From assembly GCF_903946935.1 (NCBI RefSeq), contig NZ_CAJAXH010000115.1, positions 1-33,013 of the forward strand: 33,013 nucleotides of DNA, written 5' to 3'. The notes under the pieces were generated by a model, which worked only from the letters and a program-made list of their open reading frames with translations, was not told the DNA's origin and searched no databases. Made by a program: the position numbers and the translations under genes. This DNA comes from an uncultured Thiodictyon sp. GTDB taxonomy: Bacteria; Pseudomonadota; Gammaproteobacteria; Chromatiales; Chromatiaceae. Of this stretch, positions 14,330 through 22,604 are shown in pieces; position 1 is the stretch's first letter; every line of letters starts with the position of its first letter.

Positions 14330-15154
14330 TCAACTGAACTCGCCGGAGATATATTCTTTGGTGAGCGTCTCCCTGGGGTTCTGGAAGATCTGCTCGGTGG
14401 GGCCCATCTCGACCAGATAGCCGGTGCGCCCGCCCTTGGAGATGTCCACCGAGAAGAAGGCGGTGGTATCCGCCACGCGGGTCGCCTGCTGCATGTTATG
14501 GGTGACGAGCGCCAGGGTATAACGCTCCTTGAGCTCCAGCATCAATTCCTCCACCTGGCGGGTGGCGATGGGGTCCAGCGCCGAACAGGGCTCGTCCATC
14601 AGCAGGACATCGGGTTCGGTGGCGATCGCGCGCGCGATGCACAGGCGCTGTTGTTGACCGCCGGAGAGTGAGAGCCCGCTGTTCTTGAGCTTGTCCTTGA
14701 CCTCCTTCCAGAGCGCGGCGCGCTTCAAGGCCTTCTCCACCCGCTCGTCCATATCGCCCTTGTAGCGGTTGAGCCGCAGACCGAAGGCCACGTTGTCGTA
14801 GACGCTCATCGAGAAGGGGTTGGGCTGCTGGAAGACCATGCCGATATAGCGGCGCACGAGCACCGGGTCCACCTTCTTGGCATAGACGTCCTGGCCGTGA
14901 TACATCACGTTGCCCTCGAAGCGGAAGATCGAGATCAGGTCGTTCATCCGGTTGAGGCTGCGCAGCACCGTCGACTTGCCGCAGCCCGACGGGCCGATAA
15001 AGCCGGTGATCTTCCGCTTCTCGATGGGCACCTGGCTGTCGCGTACCGCGAGGAAATCGCCGTAGAAGATTTTCGCGACATTGCACTCGATGACGACCTT
15101 ACCCGCCGCCTGATAGGGCGCGGCGACGAACATCGTCTCTGCTGCTGCGTTCAT
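14330..15154 (-). CDS. pstB: Phosphate ABC transporter ATP-binding protein, system 1
   Basis: A protein of 274 residues. It carries Walker [10 protein letters not shown] (54-62), the PstB-type [10 protein letters not shown]-loop VFQQPNPF, signature LSGGQQQRL (163-171), Walker B VLLMDEP (183-189) and switch His in VTHNMQQA. It hydrolyses ATP to drive phosphate import through PstC/PstA. It is the last gene of the compact pstS-pstC-pstA-pstB order on the minus strand, 28 bp after pstA. No phoU follows in this cluster. It shares the core motifs with the second PstB at 26.0-26.9 kb but its N-terminus and the inserted loop near residues 225-235 ([12 protein letters not shown]) differ, so the two are not a recent duplication. 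Confidence 0.95.
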   Translation of the reverse strand: MNAAAETMFVAAPYQAAGKVVIECNVAKIFYGDFLAVRDSQVPIEKRKITGFIGPSGCGKSTVLRSLNRMNDLISIFRFEGNVMYHGQDVYAKKVDPVLVRRYIGMVFQQPNPFSMSVYDNVAFGLRLNRYKGDMDERVEKALKRAALWKEVKDKLKNSGLSLSGGQQQRLCIARAIATEPDVLLMDEPCSALDPIATRQVEELMLELKERYTLALVTHNMQQATRVADTTAFFSVDISKGGRTGYLVEMGPTEQIFQNPRETLTKEYISGEFS

Positions 15155-15182
15155 GGGTCAAATACCTTGAGAGTCAGTGAAA

Positions 15183-16085
15183 TCAGACCTTGGGCTGGCC
15201 GATCAGGCGCGCCAGGATGTTGAATCCCAGCACCATCAGCACCAACACCAACGAGGCCGTCCAGGCGAGCTCGATCTGATTGGGGAACGGCATCCCCGAG
15301 AAGTTATAGATCAGGATCGAGAGCGAGGCGGTCGGCTCCGACAACTGGGAAATGTAATAGTTGCTGAAGAGCGCCGTGAACAGCAGCGGTGCGGACTCCC
15401 CCGCGGCCCCGGCCACCGCCAGCAGGACGCCGGTGAGGATGCCCGGCAACCCGGTGGGCAGGACGACCTTCCAGATCACCTGGGTGCGGGTGCAGCCCAT
15501 GCCATAGGCGGCGTCCTTCATGCGCTGGGGCACCTGGGCCATGGCCTCCTCGGCGGCCAGCACTACGGTGCGCAGCATCAACACCGCCAGCGCAAGGCCG
15601 CCCGCCCAGGCCGAGTAGCCCCAGTGCGCGACCAACACCGCGTAGACGAACACGCCGGCCATGATGGATGGCACCCCGGTCAGCACCTTGGCCAGGAACC
15701 GCGAGGTGTTGGCGGTCCAACTGCGGGGTTCCAGCACGCCGTTGTAGATGGCGGCGAGGATCCCGAGCGGGATGCTGATGAGCGAGGCGATGCCGACCAT
15801 CGCCAAGGTCCCGACGATCGCGGGTCCGATGCCGCCACCCTGCTCGAAGCCGGCGGGGGGCAGTCCGGTCAGGACCTCGACGACCCCGGTCCCGAATAGC
15901 CGGGCGCCGCCCTGCATCAGGAGCATGTAGATCACTGAGATCAGCGGAATGGCGGCGAGCGCTGCGGTCAACCAGGTGAGCCCGGTGAGGATGCCGCTTT
16001 TGAGTGCGCGCACCTCCAGGCCCTGGCGTGCCAGTTGGGGGAGCGGGCGCTCGGCCTCGTCCACGGTCAGGTCGACGGTGTTCAT
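15183..16085 (-). CDS. pstA: Phosphate ABC transporter permease, system 1
   Basis: A protein of 300 residues with about six membrane segments (near 33-58, 88-115, 138-160 and others) and the permease coupling motif AAYGMGCTRTQVIWKVVLP (EAA loop) that contacts PstB. The length is that of ordinary PstA, without the long periplasmic insert seen in the second copy. ATG 16085 overlaps the pstC stop by four bases (ATGA), indicating translational coupling. Together with PstC it forms the inner-membrane channel for phosphate. Confidence 0.95.
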   Translation of the reverse strand: MNTVDLTVDEAERPLPQLARQGLEVRALKSGILTGLTWLTAALAAIPLISVIYMLLMQGGARLFGTGVVEVLTGLPPAGFEQGGGIGPAIVGTLAMVGIASLISIPLGILAAIYNGVLEPRSWTANTSRFLAKVLTGVPSIMAGVFVYAVLVAHWGYSAWAGGLALAVLMLRTVVLAAEEAMAQVPQRMKDAAYGMGCTRTQVIWKVVLPTGLPGILTGVLLAVAGAAGESAPLLFTALFSNYYISQLSEPTASLSILIYNFSGMPFPNQIELAWTASLVLVLMVLGFNILARLIGQPKV

Positions 16086-17056
16086 CGCTTGCCCTCGAAC
16101 TTGCGGATGGTGTACTGCTGGACCATCTGTCCCATCACGTTGACCAGGAAGGTGATGGCGAGCAGCACCAGGGCGGCATACATCAGGGCCTGCACCTCCA
16201 GGTGGCCGGCCTCCGGGAAGGTCGAGGCGAGCAGGGAGGCGAGGGTGTTGGCTGGCGAGAAGAGCGACAGGCTGATCTGGTTGGCGTTGCCGATCAGCAT
16301 GGCGAGCGCCATGGTCTCGCCCAGGGCGCGGCCGAAGCCCAGGACCAGGGCGGCCAGGATGCCGGAGGAGGCGGTCGGCACCATGACCTTGAGGATCGCC
16401 TCCCAGCGGGTGGTCCCCATCCCGTAGGCGGCCTCCTTGATCTTGTAGGGGATGCGATGGAAGGCGTCCACCGTGATGGCGGCGACCGTCGGCAGGATCA
16501 TGATCGCGAGCACCAGGGCGGCGGGGGCCATCCCCGGGCCGGCCAGGTCGGTGCTGAAGAGCGGGAACCAGCCCAGTTGGTCGTGTAGCCACTCGGCACC
16601 GGGTTTCAGCAGCGGGATCAGGATATAGATACCCCACAGGCCGAAGACCACCGAGGGGATGGCAGCCAACATCTCGATGACCGTGCGAAAGATCATGGCG
16701 AGACGGTGATGGATGAAGTCCTGGGTCAAGAAGATGGCGATGGCGATGCCGAAGAGCCCGCCCAGGGCCAGCGCTAGCAGGGAGGAATAGAGGGTGCCCC
16801 AGATCTCGGGCAGCACCCCGAACTCGCCCTGGTTGACGTTCCATTCGGTCCCGGTGATGAAGCCGAGCCCGTAGGCCTGGATGGCGGGGGCGGCCTGACG
16901 CCCCACCTCCCACAGGATGAAGCCGGTGAGGGCGATGACCAGAAAGGCGCTGGTCCAGGCGATGCCGCGGAAGATGCGGTCGTTGGCGTACTCCAGCGCG
17001 CGCGGCGGACCCGAAATCGGGCTCACTGAGTCCGCCGCCTCAAACATATTGGTCAT
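16082..17056 (-). CDS. pstC: Phosphate ABC transporter permease, system 1
   Basis: A protein of 324 residues. A cytoplasmic N-terminal tail of about 30 residues is followed by TM1 (ITSAFLVIALTGFILWEVG-like, near 35-55), a periplasmic loop, then five further segments. Family motifs include EMLAAIPSVVFGLWG and the EAA loop KEAAYGMGTTRWEAILKVM. It lies 5 bp after pstS and overlaps pstA by four bases, so the cluster is a tight operon under the PhoB sites upstream of pstS. Confidence 0.95.
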   Translation of the reverse strand: MTNMFEAADSVSPISGPPRALEYANDRIFRGIAWTSAFLVIALTGFILWEVGRQAAPAIQAYGLGFITGTEWNVNQGEFGVLPEIWGTLYSSLLALALGGLFGIAIAIFLTQDFIHHRLAMIFRTVIEMLAAIPSVVFGLWGIYILIPLLKPGAEWLHDQLGWFPLFSTDLAGPGMAPAALVLAIMILPTVAAITVDAFHRIPYKIKEAAYGMGTTRWEAILKVMVPTASSGILAALVLGFGRALGETMALAMLIGNANQISLSLFSPANTLASLLASTFPEAGHLEVQALMYAALVLLAITFLVNVMGQMVQQYTIRKFEGKR

Positions 17057-17061
17057 GGCCG

Positions 17062-18120
17062 TTACTTGATGAAGGCGGACGCGGCCAGGACCTTCTGCAC
17101 CACGTTCGCGGGCAGCGGGATGTAGCCCATCGAGTCGGCGATCTTCTGGCCCTCGGTGGCGCCGTACTTCACCATCTTGCGCAGGGCCTCCGCCTTGGCG
17201 TCGTCCTGGTCCTTATAGAACAGCATCCAGGTGAAGGTGGCGATCGGGTAGGACTGCTCCCCGGCCGGGTCCCACACCCAGGCGATCAGGTTGGGCGCGT
17301 CGCTCCCGGGGAGGGTGCCTTGCGGGAACTCGGCGGCGGCCAGGGCCGCGGCACCGCCCGCGGGTCCGGCGGCAACGAACTTGCCGGACTTGTTCTCCAA
17401 CTCGGCGATCTGCTTCCAGCCGGTCAACTTGGCATAGCCGTACTCGACATAACCGATGGCCCCTTCGTTCTGCTGGACCTGGGAGGTCACCCCGTCGTTC
17501 TTGGGCGCGGCGATGAACTTGCCGTTGTTCGGCCACTGCGGCGACTTGCTCTGGCCGACGGCGCTCTTGAAGCCGTCGCTGATGGCGGCCAGGTGCCCGG
17601 TGAAGACATAGGAGGTGCCGGAGGAGTCGGAGCGGGTCACGACGGTGATGGGTTTGTCGGGCAGGGCCGCGCCCTTGTTGGCGGCGGCGATCGCCGGGTC
17701 ATTCCATTTGGTGATCGTGCCGCTGAAGATACCGGCGTAGGCCTCGCGCGACAGCTTGAGGTTTTTCACGCCCTTGAGGTTGTAGATCAGCACGATCTCG
17801 CCGGCGGTCATCGGCAGCAGCACTACTCCCTGCTTGACCTTGGCCTGTTCTGCGGCATTCATGGCCGCGTCGGAGGCGGCGAAGTCGACGGTGCCGTTGA
17901 TCAGGTCCTGGATGCCGGCGCCGCTGCCCTTGGATTGATAGTCGATCCGGACCTCCTTGGTGGCGGCGCTGAAGTCCTTGAACCACTTGGAATAGATCGG
18001 GAAGGGGAAGCTCGCGCCCGAGCCGTTGAGCTTGACCTCGGTGCCGGCCTGGGCGGAGATGGCGAACAGGGCGGCAAAGCCCGCGGCGACCGCGGTCTTC
18101 AAGAGGGGCGATTTGCGCAT
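17062..18120 (-). CDS. pstS: Periplasmic phosphate-binding protein, system 1
   Basis: A protein of 352 residues with a signal peptide (positively charged start, hydrophobic core, cleavage after AISAQA). The mature protein begins TEVKLNGSGASFPFPIYSKW, the hallmark of E. coli-type PstS, and has YQSKGSGAGI, FAASDA and TRSDSSGTSYVFT, which supply phosphate-binding Ser, Asp and Arg residues. I chose ATG 18120, preceded by GAGGAAG; a TTG at 18135 would add five residues. It captures phosphate for PstCAB. It is only distantly similar to the PstS at 30.2-31.3 kb, which suggests different affinity or acquisition history. Confidence 0.95.
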   Translation of the reverse strand: MRKSPLLKTAVAAGFAALFAISAQAGTEVKLNGSGASFPFPIYSKWFKDFSAATKEVRIDYQSKGSGAGIQDLINGTVDFAASDAAMNAAEQAKVKQGVVLLPMTAGEIVLIYNLKGVKNLKLSREAYAGIFSGTITKWNDPAIAAANKGAALPDKPITVVTRSDSSGTSYVFTGHLAAISDGFKSAVGQSKSPQWPNNGKFIAAPKNDGVTSQVQQNEGAIGYVEYGYAKLTGWKQIAELENKSGKFVAAGPAGGAAALAAAEFPQGTLPGSDAPNLIAWVWDPAGEQSYPIATFTWMLFYKDQDDAKAEALRKMVKYGATEGQKIADSMGYIPLPANVVQKVLAASAFIK

Positions 18121-18170
18121 TGCTGACTTCCTCAAACTGTGGATAGTTCGGTGGCTGATCGAACCGGTGG

Positions 18171-18243
18171 GTGACAGTATCGCGGACGAGTTGGATACAT
18201 TGATGAACGTTGCATGACGATTGTGTGACCGTTTGTGTGACCG
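18171..18243 (-). promoter_or_regulatory. Tandem PhoB sites and promoter upstream of pstS (system 1)
   Basis: Read on the minus strand, half-sites GTCACACAA, GTCACACAA, GTCATGCAA and TTCATCAA are spaced 12, 11 and 11 bp (plus-strand TGAC/TGAA at 18238, 18226, 18215 and 18204). A candidate -10, GATACT, lies at 18181-18176, and a further CTGTCAC half-site at 18177-18171. PhoB binds such head-to-tail 11-bp repeats. The array is longer than the usual two repeats, which suggests strong phosphate-starvation control. Confidence 0.7.
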
Positions 18244-18341
18244 CGCCGCGGGGGAGAAACGCAGCTACGGCGGTGTATAGTGCGGCCTCGGACCCGGACC
18301 AGAACGAGGGGGTGCTGCAATAAACCAAAAGCGAGCGGTTG

Positions 18342-18471
18342 TCACGCCAAGGCGCCAAGCTCGCCAAGGCTTTTCAATGCGTTACCAGCGTTGCGCTGGC
18401 CACCCGGAGGGTGATCCGAATAGTGTCTCTACCCGATTGTATGTCTTGGCGAGCTTGGCGCCTTGGCGTGA
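18342..18471. repeat. Family A inverted-repeat element, copy 1
   Basis: Arms 18342-18368 and 18445-18471 are perfect 27-bp reverse complements built from short CCAAGGCG/CGCCAAG units (TCACGCCAAGGCGCCAAGCT...). The interior is 76 bp and unrelated to the other complete copies. It lies between the pstS promoter and the small hypothetical gene. No target-site duplication is visible. Confidence 0.8.
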
Positions 18472-18547
18472 GCAATTCCCGGATTTAGAATAAAATGCCC
18501 GTCTCCCGGCTGGTCCTTGGCCCCAACACCACGAGAACCGAACCGAC

Positions 18548-18826
18548 ATGGCCTATGAATGTGTGATTGACGGTCAGATTTACGTCTTCGAGGCGCAGTA
18601 TGGCGAAGAGCTGGAAACCTCACGGATCATCGTGCGTTGCGCCGCGGGCGGCCCCGAGGGGCTCTTCCTCGTGCAGCGCGACGGCGCCTTGGAGCCAGCC
18701 GATGACCTCCCCGGCTTCGGCCCGAACCCGGTTGCCGTGGATGGGGTCTGGCCCCTGCCGCCCGCTCAGGCGATCGACGACGCCCGGCGGATGGCCGAGC
18801 GGAAGGGGCTTGACGCATCCACCTAA
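18548..18826 (+). CDS. Small acidic hypothetical protein, 92 aa
   Basis: I do not recognise a family. The protein starts MAYECVIDGQIYVFEAQYGE, is acidic, has two cysteines, and ends in a helix (QAIDDARRMAERKGLD). It looks like a compact soluble domain, with strand-like patterns in the first half and an amphipathic helix at the end. TAAAAT at 18491-18496 could be a -10, with no good -35. It is flanked by a family A element before it and a family C element after it, so it is an isolated monocistronic unit. Confidence 0.55.
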   Translation: MAYECVIDGQIYVFEAQYGEELETSRIIVRCAAGGPEGLFLVQRDGALEPADDLPGFGPNPVAVDGVWPLPPAQAIDDARRMAERKGLDAST

Positions 18827-18838
18827 ATCCGGCAATCG

Positions 18839-18969
18839 CTCACACGGAGACACAAAGAACACAAAGAAAAACACATCATTGGCACTGTTGGGCCGATCAC
18901 CATGCAGGCGACTCCCTCGATCAATATATCCCGTTGAAAATCTTTGTGATCTTTGTGTCTCCGTGTGAG
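18839..18969. repeat. Family C inverted-repeat element
   Basis: Left arm 18839-18867 (CTCACACGGAGACACAAAG, then AACACAAAGA) and right arm 18941-18969 are near-perfect reverse complements, with one mismatch, built from ACACAAAG-type units. The 73-bp interior is unique in this window. The style (short tandem units in the arms, unrelated loop) is the same as families A and B. Confidence 0.75.
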
Positions 18970-18991
18970 AACTGCTCTTTCTAGGATGAAT

Positions 18992-19047
18992 CGCCAAGGC
19001 GCCCGCCACTTTCATCTTGCGGGGTAGTGCGGGCGCCATGGCCGTTA
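18992..19047. repeat. Family D palindrome, copy 1
   Basis: CGCCAAGGCGCCCGCC, a CATCTTGCGGGGTAGTG centre, then GGGCGCCATGGCCGTTA form an imperfect palindrome. The copy at 32798-32857 is highly similar throughout, centre included. Its last bases provide the TAA stop (minus strand, 19047-19045) of the neighbouring secreted protein. Confidence 0.65.
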
Positions 19048-19776
19048 GTCCATTGCATAGACCTCGACAATCGCATACTCAGGGTCCTCGCTGCCCTGAT
19101 CGTAGATGAAGATCAGCGGTTTGCCGGCGGCCGCAATGGCCTCATGGGACGCCGCGCAAACGCTTGCGAAGCGCACCGATCCTTCCGGCGCCCATTGCGC
19201 GTTATGGCTGCGCGAAAGCCGAACATCGGCATACCAGTCATCCTTATGTCCCTTTTGTGGGCCGCTCCATTGGGCGTCCTTGACGCGCGCGCCGCCGGCC
19301 CAGACGTCGACCGCCTCACCGACGCGGTAGCCATGGGACCAGACCTCTTTGAACTCCTTCGGTGCCTTATCATCGCCGCAAATCTTGGTTGGGTTCGCCT
19401 TGGGCACGGCCTTGCTGGTGATGTCCATCAAGACCCAATCGGTCTTGGCGCCCTTGACCAGTCCCTTGTTTTGGGCCAGCTTGACGACGACCGGCCGGCC
19501 GGCCAATTGCAGCAGCTTGGGCCAATTGTCGGCACCGGCGGAGAAATTGAGTGCGGTGTCGCCAGCCAGGCAGGTGGATTCCACTGACTTGTCGGCGCTG
19601 CTGAACCAGCCCTCGTTAGAGCCCTTGAACGAGGTCTTCGCTAAGTCGCAATTGAGGATGCGCTCCACCGGCGCCGAGCCGGCAATGGCGACCCCGGCCG
19701 TGTCGAAGGTGCCGGCCAGGAGCGGCACGGCGGTGGTCAGGAACAGGGCCGATAGGGTTGTTGTTGACCATTTCAT
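19045..19776 (-). CDS. Predicted secreted protein of unknown function, 243 aa
   Basis: I do not recognise a family. A signal peptide is clear (MKWSTTTLSALFLTTAVPLL, Ala-rich after it). The mature part has four cysteines (NCDLAK, STCLAG, KICGDD, SVCAAS), probably two disulphides, and many charged and aromatic residues (HKDDWYADVRLSRSHNAQW). ATG 19776 has AGGAG seven bases upstream; the frame extends to 20091 but that part is not protein-like. The stop codon is inside repeat D. It has no operon partner. Confidence 0.65.
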   Translation of the reverse strand: MKWSTTTLSALFLTTAVPLLAGTFDTAGVAIAGSAPVERILNCDLAKTSFKGSNEGWFSSADKSVESTCLAGDTALNFSAGADNWPKLLQLAGRPVVVKLAQNKGLVKGAKTDWVLMDITSKAVPKANPTKICGDDKAPKEFKEVWSHGYRVGEAVDVWAGGARVKDAQWSGPQKGHKDDWYADVRLSRSHNAQWAPEGSVRFASVCAASHEAIAAAGKPLIFIYDQGSEDPEYAIVEVYAMD

Positions 19777-20091
19777 CACAGGCTCCTTAAGCTTTGGTGT
19801 TGGTGTGGGTATTGACGCGGTGAGTGCAATCTGGGGCTGATTTATGCAGAAACGAGTGCCGTGGCCGGTGCGGCATGCCGGACCTGATGGAACTGCCCTT
19901 GGACCAGGGGTCGACATCGCCGAGCGCCACAGAGGCCAAAATGCTCTACTGGGACAGGCTGGCGAAAGGCTGTGCCCCCGCCCGAAAACGGGCGCGCGGC
20001 CGCCGGTATCCACCGCTGGCATGATAAGCCCTTGTCGTGCATCATGCGCTCCCGAGTTCCACTCTTGACTCTTCATTGTCGCTGGTGCCAA
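19777..20091. other. 315-bp divergent spacer
   Basis: It lies between the secreted protein gene (minus) and the GtrA-like gene (plus). I see no repeat family and no PhoB half-site pairs. TTGACT near 20066 could be a -35 for the GtrA/PhoU pair but no -10 stands out. Confidence 0.35.
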
Positions 20092-20484
20092 GTGAAAGGC
20101 TTGATACGATTTCTAAAATACGTGACTGTCGGCGGCACGACGTTTCTCCTCGATCTGTTGCTACTGTATCTGTTGATCGATTATTTTGAGATCTATTATG
20201 TCGGGGCGACGGCCTTGGCGTTCAGTATCGCGGTTTCAATCAATTATTTTGTCAGTCGGCGCTTCGTCTTCACTGGCACCTTGCGTTCGGTGCATGCCGG
20301 TTACGGCATCTTTATCCTCATCGCCGGCGCCGGTATGGTGGCAGTCACCGGGTTGATGGTGGTGTTAGTGGAGTTGTTTCACCTTCCTTATCTTCCCGCC
20401 CGGGTCATCGTCGCCAGCATTGTGGGGCTGTGGAATTATGGCATGAATTTGTATGTGAATTTCAAGGTGGCAGGGAAACACTGA
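20092..20484 (+). CDS. GtrA-like four-helix membrane protein
   Basis: A protein of 130 residues with four hydrophobic segments (near 10-30, 37-53, 72-96, 104-124) and the GtrA-family features FLKYVTVGGTTFLLDLLLLY, the SINYFVSRRFVF motif after the second helix and N-x-x-VNFK at the end. GtrA-like proteins are thought to help move polyprenyl-linked sugars across the membrane. GTG 20092 is chosen since the protein then begins MKGLIRFLKY, as family members do; the frame goes back to 19972. Its TGA is in the same frame as the PhoU-like sequence that follows. Confidence 0.8.
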   Translation: MKGLIRFLKYVTVGGTTFLLDLLLLYLLIDYFEIYYVGATALAFSIAVSINYFVSRRFVFTGTLRSVHAGYGIFILIAGAGMVAVTGLMVVLVELFHLPYLPARVIVASIVGLWNYGMNLYVNFKVAGKH

Positions 20485-20499
20485 GGGGTCGATGCGGCC

Positions 20500-21075
20500 T
20501 TGCGACAGTCGCTGGACGCGCTGCTTGGGCATGATCTTGGTCTGGCCCGGGAGACGGTTGCCGGCGATGCGGCAATCAATCGGCAGCGTCGGCTGTTGGA
20601 GCAAGAGGCGCTGCTGGTGTTGGCGGCCTATCAGCCGGCGGGTCAGGACCTGCGCATGATCGGGGCATCAATGGAAATGGTCGCGGAGCTGGAGCGGATC
20701 GGCGATTACGCGGCGGATGTTGCCGGGATTCTGCTCATCCACCCGGAAGAGGAGTTCCCAGCCGTCTTGGTCGAGCACGTCGCCGCCATGGGCGAGGCCG
20801 CTACGGCCATGTTGAGCGATGCCATGGGGTCCTATGGACGTGGCGATGCGGCGGCGGCCAGGGCGGTCGCGGCCCGGGATGACCAGGTCGACGCCCTCCA
20901 GCGGGCGATGATCGAGGCGATTGTGGGGCTGATTCTCATCGAGCCGGAGGCGGCAGCGCCCGGTATGGCACTCTCCTGGATTGCGCACCATTATGAGCGT
21001 GTCGCCGACCGTGCGACCAATATCGCCGAGCGGGTGGTCTATATCGCCACTGGTGACACGCCCGATCTCGATTGA
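20500..21075 (+). CDS. PhoU-like protein, short at the N-terminus
   Basis: A protein of 191 residues. It covers most of the two three-helix repeats of PhoU: LEQEALLVLAAYQPAGQDLR, ELERIGDYAADVAG, and the second SWIAHHYERVADRATNIAE with metal-binding E-R-x-x-D positions. Compared with E. coli PhoU it lacks about 34 N-terminal residues (most of helix 1). The only start before the conserved part is TTG 20500, behind GAGGGG at a long spacing. Upstream in the same frame is the gtrA stop TGA at 20482-20484. PhoU proteins repress PhoR signalling through PstB and may bind metal clusters. A second, full-length PhoU is at 25.3 kb, so this one may be a divergent or decaying paralogue. Confidence 0.7.
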   Translation: MRQSLDALLGHDLGLARETVAGDAAINRQRRLLEQEALLVLAAYQPAGQDLRMIGASMEMVAELERIGDYAADVAGILLIHPEEEFPAVLVEHVAAMGEAATAMLSDAMGSYGRGDAAAARAVAARDDQVDALQRAMIEAIVGLILIEPEAAAPGMALSWIAHHYERVADRATNIAERVVYIATGDTPDLD

Positions 21076-21103
21076 CTCCGGCGACTGCGTTGCGCGATCC
21101 GAT

Positions 21104-21655
21104 TCATGGCCAAGCCGCAGGTGGTGAGTTCAGGCCGCGGTCTCTGTAGACGGCGCCTTGACGTAGTGACTCAATATCCAGCGGGTCTTGGTCTGCGCTG
21201 AACAACTTGGCGATGCCTTTTTCGCCGGTCACTACCTGTTTGATCGTGCCCTTGCTCACGGGCACCGTGAGTGAGGCCGATGTGATTGTGCCCGTCTCGC
21301 TCAAGTCGCGCTCCAACTGGAAGCCGTCGCATTCGCGCCACATGGCCGGTATGTCGGCCGCGACCACCGGATTAAACTTGACCGTGCTGTCGTGATCGGC
21401 GCCGCTGATACGGCGCGCCCGGGCGATGATCCCCGCCTTGAGTAGGGTGAGGTCCGGGGTGTCGAAAAAATAGATGTGACTTGGGGCATCACTGTCGACG
21501 GTGAGTCCATAGCGGTTCAGTACCCCATCGATCATGGAGTTCGCGATGCTCGCCTTGAGCGTGATCGTGTCGGTCGGTTGCCGGCCTATGTGATCGCGCT
21601 TGGTGGTCTCTTTCTTGGTCTCAGGTTGGGCGACGGTGGTCTTCACGGTGAGCAT
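21104..21655 (-). CDS. CYTH-like protein, C-terminally short paralogue
   Basis: A protein of 183 residues. The segment HIYFFDTPDLTLLKAGIIAR, then ARRISG and DHDSTVKFNP, has the strand pattern of the CYTH (triphosphate tunnel) fold with its conserved Arg-Ala-Arg-Arg and Lys. The expected N-terminal ExExK metal motif reads TITLKASI, so metal-dependent catalysis is unlikely. It shares the order and many residues with the 261-residue protein encoded just upstream on the same strand, but ends about 75 residues earlier, after LFSADQDP, in an unrelated tail. I infer tandem duplication followed by 3' truncation. The start is uncertain (AAGG sits too close to ATG 21655). Confidence 0.65.
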   Translation of the reverse strand: MLTVKTTVAQPETKKETTKRDHIGRQPTDTITLKASIANSMIDGVLNRYGLTVDSDAPSHIYFFDTPDLTLLKAGIIARARRISGADHDSTVKFNPVVAADIPAMWRECDGFQLERDLSETGTITSASLTVPVSKGTIKQVVTGEKGIAKLFSADQDPLDIESLRQGAVYRDRGLNSPPAAWP

Positions 21656-21737
21656 CCTTAATGGTGCCTATGGATGGGTGAGCGATTCTAGCACCCCAGC
21701 GGCATTGCTTGCCGCTGGTCAAGAGCGGATCATGGGT

Positions 21738-22523
21738 TCAGGCTGCGGCCTGCCTGTGTACCGCTGTGAGGTCATGCCCCAGCGCCCAGCGCATCTTGGT
21801 ATGGTGTTTCATGTTCCGTTCGGCCCCGACCATGTGTATGAAGGCCCGGAAGCCGGCGATGGCGGCCTCCGCCTGGGCCAGCGGGACCTTGATGGCGAGT
21901 TCCATCAGGCGTGCCCGGTCGGCGCGTTGCCATAATTCGGCGGTCATGTGCCAGGGGCAGGCCGGGTCGGCGAGCGTCCAGCGCTGGCCATCCACCGGGC
22001 CCAGGACGCACAATGACCCATAGTCGATGGGTTGACCGCCCACCGCGCTGAGAAATGCTTGATGCTCCCGGCTGAATAGCTTGGCGATGCCCTTCTCGCC
22101 GCTCACTACATCCTTGATCAGGCCCTTGGGCACCGGCATACTCAATGATGCCGCCTTGTTCACGCCTGCCTCGCTGGCGTCTGCCTCTAACTGATAGCCG
22201 TCGTACTCGCGCCACCTGGCCGGCACCTCGGCCGGCACCAGCGCCATCGGCTGAAATTTGATCGTGCTATCGTGATCATCGCCGCTGATGCGGCGCGCCC
22301 GGGCGATGACGCCGACGTTGAGCAAGCTCAGGGCCGTGGTATCGAAGAAATAGCTATGGTAGCGCGCGTCACGCTCGAGCGCAAGACCATAGCGACTCAA
22401 TACCGCGTCGATCTGGGCGTCCGCGATGGTTGCGTTGATTGTAATGGGGGCGGCGAGATGTCGGTTGGTCTGGTCGCGGCCGATGGTCATTTTATTGGTG
22501 TCTGATTTGGTGCTGTGCTTCAT
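21738..22523 (-). CDS. CYTH-like protein
   Basis: A protein of 261 residues. The CYTH-type core is HSYFFDTTALSLLNVGVIAR, ARRISGDDHDSTIKFQP, then a stretch of strands and a C-terminal helical part (RADRARLMELAIKVPLAQAE) with RNMKHHTKMRWAL at the end. The N-terminal ExExK is replaced by TINATI. CYTH proteins act on or bind triphosphates, polyphosphate or adenylate; here binding rather than catalysis is the likelier role. It lies 82 bp upstream of its shorter paralogue and close to phoR, but I see no PhoB box in front of it. Confidence 0.7.
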   Translation of the reverse strand: MKHSTKSDTNKMTIGRDQTNRHLAAPITINATIADAQIDAVLSRYGLALERDARYHSYFFDTTALSLLNVGVIARARRISGDDHDSTIKFQPMALVPAEVPARWREYDGYQLEADASEAGVNKAASLSMPVPKGLIKDVVSGEKGIAKLFSREHQAFLSAVGGQPIDYGSLCVLGPVDGQRWTLADPACPWHMTAELWQRADRARLMELAIKVPLAQAEAAIAGFRAFIHMVGAERNMKHHTKMRWALGHDLTAVHRQAAA

Positions 22524-22604
22524 GCTTGGTAGTCTCTTGCCGTTCTCTATAATCTTTATGATCTTGGCGGTGTGAAGTGCCGACTCTATATTGCGGCCGT
22601 GCCT

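Noticed and set aside
15304-15720. Minus-strand open frames overlapping pstA and pstC in other frames
   Set aside because: They are same-strand shadows of tightly packed permease genes whose own frames show membrane segments and EAA loops.
17320-18126. Long plus-strand open frame opposite pstS (268 codons)
   Set aside because: It lies entirely antisense to a well-supported PstS gene, is Gly/Asp/Val-rich as expected from a GC-rich antisense frame, and has no recognisable motif.
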